Source: Desulfovibrionaceae bacterium (GTDB lineage Bacteria > Desulfobacterota > Desulfovibrionia > Desulfovibrionales > Desulfovibrionaceae). Taken from it: a stretch of DNA of 64,000 nucleotides. Both the position numbers and the translations under genes were made by a program. The DNA is taken from contig JAFGBU010000018.1 in NCBI GenBank assembly GCA_016932995.1, forward strand, positions 1-64,000, in the 5' to 3' direction. Shown one piece after another: positions 59,136 through 64,000 of this stretch. The notes under the pieces were generated by a model. It ran no database searches and had not been told where the DNA came from. It saw only the letters and a list, made by a program, of their open reading frames with translations. Each line of letters starts with the position of its first letter. The stretch's first letter is position 1.

Positions 59136-59966
59136 CTAGGCGATGGCCGCGTCGTCGTCGCAGTCGATCTCGATGACCCCGTCCGGGTCGATGAGCACGG
59201 CCCCGGCGCTGATCATGTGGTCCACGAGGTGGGCCGCCTTTTCCGGGACCCAGTCGATGTAGGCCTTGACCTCGTGGCCCTCGGCCAGGCCCAAGGCGTT
59301 CTTGTGGTAGATGAAGCACTTGCGCACCCCGTCCTCAATGGGCAGGCCGGAGTGGAAGATCCAGGTCATGCCCAGCCAGACCCGGCTCTCCGCGCCCTTG
59401 AGCCAGGGATAGCGGTCCCCGGCGTAGTCCGCGCTCTTGAACTCGGAGATGTTCAGGAGCTCGTTCCACTGGTGCGCGCCGACCACGGCGAAGCGCTGGT
59501 TGTCGTCAGGCACGTCGAACCCGTTCAGGGTCTCGAAGGCCTCCAGTATCTTGGCCTTGGTCAGGCCGGCCGAGGACTCGGCGATGACGTTGGCCGTGGC
59601 CTCGAGCCTGCTCACGATGAGCTCGTCCACCTTGCGGCCCAGGGCCCAGGCCCCGGCGTTGGCGATGACCATGCGCTCGTCGTGGTTGACCTTGATCTCG
59701 TCGAGCTTGTCCACGTAGTCCGCGCCGTACCAGTCCTCCAAGGTCGCCGAGACCGTGGACCTGGCCACGTTCATGAGCGGCACGTTGCCGTGGCGGGTCT
59801 TGAGACCGGCCGATCCCTTGCCGTTCTTCTGGAAGGTCGCCTTGCTGCCGACCACCCCGGTCTTGAGGCGCACGGTGTTGCGCAGCTTGCTGCCGCGCTG
59901 CTGGTAGGCCTGGTGCACCTCGGACACGTACATGGTCACAAAGGCGTTGCTGATGCTCGTCGACAT
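59136..59966 (-). CDS. Phage major capsid protein
   Basis: A 276-residue protein. Its early segment (NAFVTMYVSEVHQAYQQRGSKLRNTVRLKTGVVGSKATFQK), the E-loop-like region (NVPLMNVARSTVSATLEDWYGADYVDKLDEIKVNHDERMVIANAGAWALGRKVD) and the P-domain-like GVRKCFIYHKNALGLAEGHEVK fit HK97-fold capsids of BPP-1/T7-like podoviruses. GGAGGAAACATCGG precedes ATG 59966. It is preceded by its own control region. Arginine codons here are mostly CGC, unlike neighbouring host genes. Confidence 0.85.
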   Translation of the reverse strand: MSTSISNAFVTMYVSEVHQAYQQRGSKLRNTVRLKTGVVGSKATFQKNGKGSAGLKTRHGNVPLMNVARSTVSATLEDWYGADYVDKLDEIKVNHDERMVIANAGAWALGRKVDELIVSRLEATANVIAESSAGLTKAKILEAFETLNGFDVPDDNQRFAVVGAHQWNELLNISEFKSADYAGDRYPWLKGAESRVWLGMTWIFHSGLPIEDGVRKCFIYHKNALGLAEGHEVKAYIDWVPEKAAHLVDHMISAGAVLIDPDGVIEIDCDDDAAIA

Positions 59967-60120
59967 CCGATGTTTCCTCCTTTGATCCGATCATCCCGCG
60001 GCGGGCGCGGCCCGCCGTCCAATGTGCCGGCGGGTGTCCCTCATGCCTTGCTCCGGGGTGTCCGCGGGGGCGGGTCCGGCCCAAAGGCCCGGGGCCGCAG
60101 GGCCCTTTCGGCCCACTGCC

Positions 60121-60161
60121 CGGATCATAACCCCGGGTTTTCGGAGCGGATGAAAGGGGAA
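60121..60161 (-). repeat. Copy A of the duplicated phage element (candidate late promoter)
   Basis: Minus-strand sequence runs CCTTTCCTTCCCCTTTCATC, then ends AACCCGGGGTTATGATCCG. It matches copy B at most aligned positions across about 41 bases, including a TATGATCC end that could be a -10-like box. It lies about 158 bases from the capsid ATG. Confidence 0.55.
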
Positions 60162-60191
60162 GGAAAGGGGCAATCAAAAGGATGGAAATTG

Positions 60192-60228
60192 GGGCTTGAC
60201 GGGCCCCGGGACGGGGCCCGTCAAGCCC
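60192..60228. repeat. Perfect 16-base hairpin
   Basis: GGGCTTGACGGGCCCC (60192-60207) and GGGGCCCGTCAAGCCC (60213-60228), separated by GGGAC. No T run adjoins it, so it is not a standard terminator; a protein site or RNA stabiliser is possible. Confidence 0.6.
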
Positions 60229-60271
60229 GCCGCTTCCGCTGCCTAAAGACCGCCGGCCGCGAAAAGGGCGC

Positions 60272-60303
60272 AAAAAAAAGGGCCGGGCCCAAGGGCCCGG
60301 CCC
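60272..60303 (-). terminator. Terminator after the scaffold gene
   Basis: Inverted repeat GGGCCGGGCCC (60280-60290) / GGGCCCGGCCC (60293-60303); on the minus strand it is followed by eight T residues. It ends the portal-Bbp19-scaffold transcript 9 bases after the scaffold stop. Confidence 0.9.
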
Positions 60304-60311
60304 GGTTGCGT

Positions 60312-61187
60312 TCAAACCCGGGCCTCTCGCCTGTACTGCCCTGGAAACAGGGCCTCGAAGCCCTTGACCACCTGGTCCACGAACTCGGGATCGCGCCTGG
60401 TCTGGTCGCAGTAGCGCGGGTCGCGCATCATCTCCCTGAGCTTGGCCAGGCTCAGGCCCCGGCCCTGGCCCTGACCGACGCCCCTGATGCGGCCCTCCAG
60501 GACCAGCGGGGCGACCCTGGCCAGGGCGTTGATGACCTCGCGCCTGTCCCCGGCCCCGGTGTCCTCCAAGGCCCCGAGCAGATCCTCGCCGCCCAGGGCC
60601 AGGGCCGCCTGTCTGGCGTCGTCCAGGACCCTGCCGGTCTCGCCCCGGTGCACCGAGCGCAGGGCCTCCAGTTCCTCGGACCTGCGCCTGCGGCCCCGCT
60701 CGTCCATCTCGGCCGCGGCCGCCAGGTTGAGCGGCACGAACCACTCGTAGAGCCCCCTGACCTGACCGGGCGTGAGCCCCAGCTCAAAGGCCTTGTCCCT
60801 GAACATGCCCCTGAGCTCCTCGTTGAGCTCAAAGCCCTCGGGCAGCTCGTCCAGGTCCGGGAACTCATAGCCCTCGGCGCTCTCGGGCCGGCCGATGGCC
60901 GCGAAAAAGGCCTCCCGCTGCTCGGCCCCGGCGTCCTCGCCCGGGACCTCGACCCAGCCCTCGGGCCTCTTGCCCAAAAGCCGCTGGGCGTGGACCAGGG
61001 CCTTGACCGCCTCGTCCTTGCTCCCGTACTTGGCCAGGGCCGGGTGCTCCCGGAGCGGGATCTCGACCTCCTGGCCGGATTCGTCCCGATGGACCACGGT
61101 CCAGTCCTTGGGCAGGTCCGCGCGCCAGTCGCTGCTCGGACCTGCCGGCCCCTCGGCCTTAAGCCTGATGTTCTTGGCCTTGCTCAT
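60312..61187 (-). CDS. Phage scaffolding protein
   Basis: A 291-residue acidic/basic helical protein. Its first part is typical of scaffold N-termini (WRADLPKDWTVV; HPALAKYGSKDEAVKALVHAQRLLGKRPEGWVEVPGEDAG), followed by EGYEFPDLDELPEGFELNEELRGMFRDKAFELGLTPGQVRGLYEWFV and a C-terminal helical tail. It sits between portal and capsid genes as in T7- and BPP-1-like phages. GGAGGAAGGCG precedes ATG 61187, within the end of the upstream gene. Confidence 0.85.
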   Translation of the reverse strand: MSKAKNIRLKAEGPAGPSSDWRADLPKDWTVVHRDESGQEVEIPLREHPALAKYGSKDEAVKALVHAQRLLGKRPEGWVEVPGEDAGAEQREAFFAAIGRPESAEGYEFPDLDELPEGFELNEELRGMFRDKAFELGLTPGQVRGLYEWFVPLNLAAAAEMDERGRRRRSEELEALRSVHRGETGRVLDDARQAALALGGEDLLGALEDTGAGDRREVINALARVAPLVLEGRIRGVGQGQGRGLSLAKLREMMRDPRYCDQTRRDPEFVDQVVKGFEALFPGQYRREARV

Positions 61188-61410
61188 CGCCTTCCTCCAT
61201 GATGTTTTTGAAGTTTTCCTCGTCTTTCATGTGCATGACGTGCAGGACCATGGACCTGCGGCCCTCGTTGAACTGGATCCGGCCGGGGTGCGTGGAGAAC
61301 GTGGAGGCCCGGACAAAGCCCCGGCCCTTGAGGTCCTCCAGGACCGTGCGGCCGTCCGGGCCCTCGAAGAGCCGCTTGTAGGCCTGGTGCAGGCGCAATA
61401 TCTCCTTCAT
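61159..61410 (-). CDS. Bbp19-family phage protein
   Basis: An 83-residue protein: ILRLHQAYKRLFEGPDGRTVLEDLKGRGFVRASTF, then NEGRRSMVLHVMHMK and an acidic C-terminus. The pattern YKRLF-x-GPDG-x-x-VLEDL followed by FNEGRRSMVLH is that of Bordetella phage BPP-1 Bbp19-like proteins, small proteins encoded between portal and scaffold genes. Its function is not known. Its end overlaps the scaffold start by 29 bases. Confidence 0.82.
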   Translation of the reverse strand: MKEILRLHQAYKRLFEGPDGRTVLEDLKGRGFVRASTFSTHPGRIQFNEGRRSMVLHVMHMKDEENFKNIMEEGDEQGQEHQA

Positions 61411-62942
61411 GGCCTGCCCCCCGCCTGGCCCGCGGCCCTGCTCAGACGCAGCTCGGCCACGGCCTCGACCGGACGGACGTGGTCCGCGGGCATGCCGAAC
61501 AGCTCCGCCGCGTGCCTGGCTATGCGGTCGGTGTCGAAGTTGTCCACGACCCCCAGCTCGTCCCCCCGGGCCATGAACGGCGAGAGGTAGTCCATGGCCT
61601 GCATCAGGCCCTGGGCCTCGTACTGCCGCTGGGCCCGGGCCAGGGGCGAGGAGTAGACCACGGTCATATCCCCGGCCTCGACCCCGGCCGGCGGCTCGGG
61701 CAGCCGCCCGGCCCGGAGCATGATCCTGAACACCCGCTTGACCAGGGGGCACAGGAACTCGGTCTGCATCCGGCCCAGGACCGGGCCCAGGACGCGGACC
61801 TTTTCGCTCTGCCGGATCAGGGCCTCGGTGGCGCTCATGGCCGGGCCGCTGTCCGGGGCCAGCTGGTCGGCCATGAATATCCTGCGGATCGAGGCCCGCC
61901 TCTGCTCCATCATCCGCTCGGCCGCGCCCAGGTCCGCGCTGATCGGCAGGGCCTCGATGCGGTCCGTGGACCCGGCCCGGTAATAGGACAGCCCGCCCGG
62001 CCCGGAGCGCACCGGCCCCAGGAACCCGTCGTCCGGGACCATGAGCGGCGGGTCGGCCATCTTTTCCGAGGCCATGAGCGCGGTCCGGGCCATGGCGTTG
62101 AGCACGCGCGTGTCCGAAAGCGCGGTCAGGCCCGGTCCCCGGCCGTAGACCTCGCCCGCGGCCTTGGACCAGCGGGGCGCCATGTAGGGCATCTCCAGAT
62201 ACCCGGACTCCTCCAGGAGGTGTCCGGCCCTTGTCTCCAGGTACAGGCTGGCGAACGGGAAGTTGGCGCTGCCGAAACCCATGGGATCGCGGTCCTGCCT
62301 GGGGAACACGGCGTGCACTATCTCGACCTTGTCCTCGGGCCGGTCCCTGAACCTGGCCTTGAGCTCCCCGGAGCAGTCCTGCCCCCATTCCTGAAAGGCC
62401 TGGCGCGCCGTGAGCTCGTACTTGCGCAGCACCGTGTCCACCACCCCGCCGGCCGACTCGGACACAAAGACCTCGCCCAGGGGGCGGGTCGAGAACCTGA
62501 CCACGCTCGCCTCGTCCGCCTCCACGTACATGACCCCGATGCCGAACAGGGCCAGGTCCAGGTAGATCTCGTGGGCGTGGGCCTGAAATCCCGTGTCCTC
62601 GGAGTTGAAGACCGAGATCATGGCCTGGCGGCATTTCTCCAGGTAGTCCCGGACCTGCTGGCCGTCGCCCTCGGACCCGGCCCCGAGCCTGATGTCGAAC
62701 CAGGGCAGGGCCGGATTGGTCAGCAGCCCGCCCATGGCCGAGGCCAGAAGCTCCAGGGCGTTGCGCGGCGTGGAGTCGTATATGTTCTCGTCCCCGGCCC
62801 CGGAGGCCGGGCCCTGAAACCCGGCCCTGCGGGGCATGAAGTACCCGGACAGCTCCCGCCAGGTCCCGAGCCACTGCGAGCGCGCCTCGTCCATGGCCCC
62901 GAGACGGGCCAGGACCCTTTCAACCAGCTCCGCTGCAGCCAT
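61407..62942 (-). CDS. Phage portal (head-to-tail connector) protein
   Basis: A 511-residue protein of the podovirus head-tail connector family. Key stretches are RSQWLGTWRELSGYFMPRRAGFQG near the start, YDSTPRNALELLASAMGGLLTNPALPWFDIRL, YLETRAGHLLEESGYLEMPYMAPRWSKAAGEVYGRGPGLTALSDTRVLNAM and a C-terminal FMADQLAPDSGPAMSATEALIRQSEKVRVLGPVLGRMQTEFLCPLVKRVF. It forms the dodecameric DNA gate. ATG 62942 lies inside the preceding stop (TGATG). Confidence 0.93.
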   Translation of the reverse strand: MAAAELVERVLARLGAMDEARSQWLGTWRELSGYFMPRRAGFQGPASGAGDENIYDSTPRNALELLASAMGGLLTNPALPWFDIRLGAGSEGDGQQVRDYLEKCRQAMISVFNSEDTGFQAHAHEIYLDLALFGIGVMYVEADEASVVRFSTRPLGEVFVSESAGGVVDTVLRKYELTARQAFQEWGQDCSGELKARFRDRPEDKVEIVHAVFPRQDRDPMGFGSANFPFASLYLETRAGHLLEESGYLEMPYMAPRWSKAAGEVYGRGPGLTALSDTRVLNAMARTALMASEKMADPPLMVPDDGFLGPVRSGPGGLSYYRAGSTDRIEALPISADLGAAERMMEQRRASIRRIFMADQLAPDSGPAMSATEALIRQSEKVRVLGPVLGRMQTEFLCPLVKRVFRIMLRAGRLPEPPAGVEAGDMTVVYSSPLARAQRQYEAQGLMQAMDYLSPFMARGDELGVVDNFDTDRIARHAAELFGMPADHVRPVEAVAELRLSRAAGQAGGRP

Positions 62943-63253
62943 CACTCACCCAGCCTTTTCTTGAGCCCGGCCCTTTTGACCTCGGCCTCGTTCAAAAGTC
63001 CGGCCCCGCCGGTGACCAAGGTCGACCTCTGACCCTTGAGATCCTTGAGCCGCTTCTCCTCCAGCTCCCGGGCCCTGGCGACCTTCTCCCTCTTCTCGAC
63101 GCGCTCCTCGGCCTGTTTGCGCCTGGCCTCGGCCTCCTCCTCGGCCCGCCGGGCGGCCAGGTCCTCGGCCGCGGAGCCCTCATCCCGGTCCAGGGACCCG
63201 GCCAGGCCCGCGGCCGAGGACACCGCGCTGAAGACCAAAGGAATAATGGACAT
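62942..63253 (-). CDS. Small coiled-coil phage protein upstream of portal
   Basis: A 103-residue protein beginning MSIIPLVFSAVSSAAGLAGSL, then a Arg/Glu/Lys-rich coiled coil (about 35-85) and STLVTGGAGLLNEAEVKRAGLKKRLGE. The ending with GGAGLL and a coiled coil is common in small internal or packaging-related proteins preceding podovirus portals. AGGAGG lies about 4 bases before the ATG. Function unknown. Confidence 0.65.
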   Translation of the reverse strand: MSIIPLVFSAVSSAAGLAGSLDRDEGSAAEDLAARRAEEEAEARRKQAEERVEKREKVARARELEEKRLKDLKGQRSTLVTGGAGLLNEAEVKRAGLKKRLGE

Positions 63254-63301
63254 CGCTCCTCCTCCCATGACCTGTCCTCCTTGTTTTGGGGTCTGTGTGC
63301 C

Positions 63302-63352
63302 GGGATCATAGGCCCGGGTTTGGGGCCCGGATCAAACAGGAAGGCGAAGGGC
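63302..63352 (-). repeat. Copy B of the duplicated phage element (candidate late promoter)
   Basis: Minus-strand sequence contains CCCTTCGCCTTCCTGTTTGA, then CCCAAACCCGGGCCTATGATCCCG. The TATGAT lies about 50 bases before the first gene of the portal block. See copy A at 60121-60161. Confidence 0.55.
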
Positions 63353-63419
63353 GAAAAAAAAGACCGGATTTACGGGTTGACAGGTGCCCCAAGGGCCGGG
63401 GCGCGAGGTCGTCGGTGGT

Positions 63420-63445
63420 CCGCCCGGACCATTGGTCCAGGGCGG
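63420..63445. repeat. Hairpin in the divergent intergenic region
   Basis: CCGCCC-GGACC (63420-63430), loop ATT, GGTCC-A-GGGCGG (63434-63445) with one unpaired A. Located upstream of the portal block; possibly a protein-binding site. No T run. Confidence 0.4.
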
Positions 63446-63540
63446 GAGCTTCGGGCCGCGCAGAGAGGCGGTCAATAGGCCAAGGCCGTCTTTTTTTGCC
63501 GCCCTCGGCTTGCTCTTTTTTCCGGGCCGAAAAACCCGGG

Positions 63541-63729
63541 CTATGCTTGCGGCCGGGGACCCTTGCCGGACCCGGCCCGGCCCAAGGCGCGCCTCTCAGA
63601 CCCCAGGCGCTTCAGGAACCGGCCCCCGGGGCGGCAGACGAAATACCAGAAATTGGCCCCCGCGACCGCCAAGAGGAGGAAAAAGACGATGATCAACACC
63701 GGGATGCCCAACGCGCCAAGCCCACACAC
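63541..63729 (-). CDS. 62-residue small membrane protein (phage region)
   Basis: GTG 63729 is preceded by GGGAGGTG. The product has one hydrophobic helix (IPVLIIVFFLLLAVAGANFWYF) and a strongly basic C-terminal tail (RFLKRLGSERRALGRAGSGKG). It may be a small phage membrane protein or a host gene at the module edge. An ATG at 63744 would use no ribosome-binding site. Confidence 0.5.
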   Translation of the reverse strand: MCGLGALGIPVLIIVFFLLLAVAGANFWYFVCRPGGRFLKRLGSERRALGRAGSGKGPRPQA

Positions 63730-63837
63730 GGCCGCACCTCCCATGGCCGGGACCGCCGCGCGCCCCGGTCGGCCCAAGTGTACCTGTTTCACAACTCATG
63801 GCAACGCCTTTGCGGCGCAAACCCACAGGAGGAAATC

Positions 63838-64000
63838 ATGGCCGTCAGCGTGATCGAGATCTGCAACAACGCGCTCCTGGACCTCGGAGAGGAGACCATC
63901 ATGTCCCTGGGCGACGACTGCAAGGCGGCCAGGCTTTGCAATCAGCGCTGGAGGGCGATCCGGGACGCGGTTTTAAGGGCCCACCCCTGGAACTGCGCCA
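63838..64000 (+). CDS. Phage tail adaptor (tail tubular A-like) protein, N-terminal part
   Basis: The visible 54 residues read MAVSVIEICNNALLDLGEET, then IMSLGDDCKAARLCNQRWRA and IRDAVLRAHPWNCA. This A-x-x-x-L-G ... S-L-x-D-x-x-x-A-A ... LRAHPWNxA pattern is that of T7 gp11-like head-tail adaptors, which join portal to nozzle. AGGAGGAAATC precedes the ATG. It runs off the right edge and is oriented opposite to the other structural genes. Confidence 0.75.
   Translation, partial: MAVSVIEICNNALLDLGEETIMSLGDDCKAARLCNQRWRAIRDAVLRAHPWNCA

Larger units (their letters stand above)
59967..60311 (-). promoter_or_regulatory. 345-base control gap between scaffold and capsid genes
   Basis: Non-coding. 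Read toward capsid (leftward) it holds the scaffold terminator (60272-60303), a perfect 16-base hairpin (60192-60228), then a 41-base element (60121-60161) that recurs at 63302-63352 upstream of the portal block, and a GC-rich leader to the capsid ATG. The arrangement implies independent, perhaps stronger, transcription of capsid. Confidence 0.65.

Noticed and set aside
1-64000. tRNA, rRNA or CRISPR array
   Set aside because: I looked for cloverleaf ends, rRNA cores and regularly spaced repeats in the intergenic gaps and saw none; a covariance-model scan would be decisive.

Overview
The window is GC-rich, roughly two thirds G+C, and densely packed. It carries the accessory toolkit of a free-living, flagellated delta-proteobacterial anaerobe, most likely a sulfate reducer of the Desulfovibrionales. 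That assignment is inference. It rests on a formate-dehydrogenase-type 4Fe-4S subunit tail, many sensor kinases, a CI-like HTH/S24 repressor of a type I associate with Desulfovibrio relatives, a sigma-54-driven hook gene and exported redoxins. Arginine is often AGG, and ATA isoleucine codons are common, which is unusual at this G+C.

Layout. 1-0.4 kb: end of an Fe-S subunit gene and its terminator. 0.5-7.7 kb: a tight signalling/redox operon (solute-binding lipoprotein, histidine kinase, response regulator with STAS domain, exported CPYC redoxin, double-GAF protein with a membrane-anchored rhodanese lacking its cysteine, MauE/DoxX-like protein, lipoprotein). 7.7-12.1 kb: minus-strand operon of phosphohexomutase, membrane-fusion protein, ABC ATPase and MacB-like permease. 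12.2-14.2 kb: hflK-hflC. 14.2-18.6 kb: AT-rich island with a LexA/CI-like regulator, panB, a gate-domain permease, DUF1992, a half-size GDT1 exporter, a 48-residue ORF and a bactofilin. 18.9-21.6 kb: an unusual kinase diverging from an exported redoxin/1-Cys peroxiredoxin pair. 21.7-24.2 kb: an SxtJ / DUF5989 / carbamoyltransferase trio. 24.3-31.2 kb: glycine-zipper lipoprotein, serB, PIN-PhoH ATPase, 3D-domain protein, flgE with a sigma-54 promoter, ApbE. 31.3-40.2 kb: Skp-like lipoprotein, HPt protein, glycosyltransferase, caspase-SUMF protein, an Asn/Trp-repeat secreted protein, AsmA-like protein and small envelope proteins. 40.4-52.9 kb: a degenerate GGDEF protein, a PAS-GGDEF-EAL protein, a four-gene BMP-type nucleoside-like ABC importer, a metallo-beta-lactamase fold protein, a zinc-ribbon TrmO-like protein, a DJ-1 protein, a PAS-HK-REC kinase and a GNAT acetyltransferase.

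53.5-64 kb is the structural module of a podovirus-type prophage resembling the Bordetella phage BPP-1/T7-like arrangement. On the minus strand it runs: small coiled-coil protein, portal, Bbp19-like protein, scaffold, capsid, small protein, nozzle-like protein, small helical protein, tail fibre, then two tiny genes (54 and 28 codons). A tail-adaptor-like gene starts divergently and runs off the right edge. A repeated element of about 41-51 bp precedes both the portal block and the capsid block and is a candidate phage late promoter. A strong terminator after scaffold means capsid probably needs that second copy. No integrase, lysis or replication gene lies inside the window.

The most interesting candidates for undescribed biology are the 0.5-7.7 kb signalling/redox operon, the SxtJ-DUF5989-carbamoyltransferase trio, the exported caspase-SUMF protein, the Asn/Trp-repeat protein and the duplicated phage control element.
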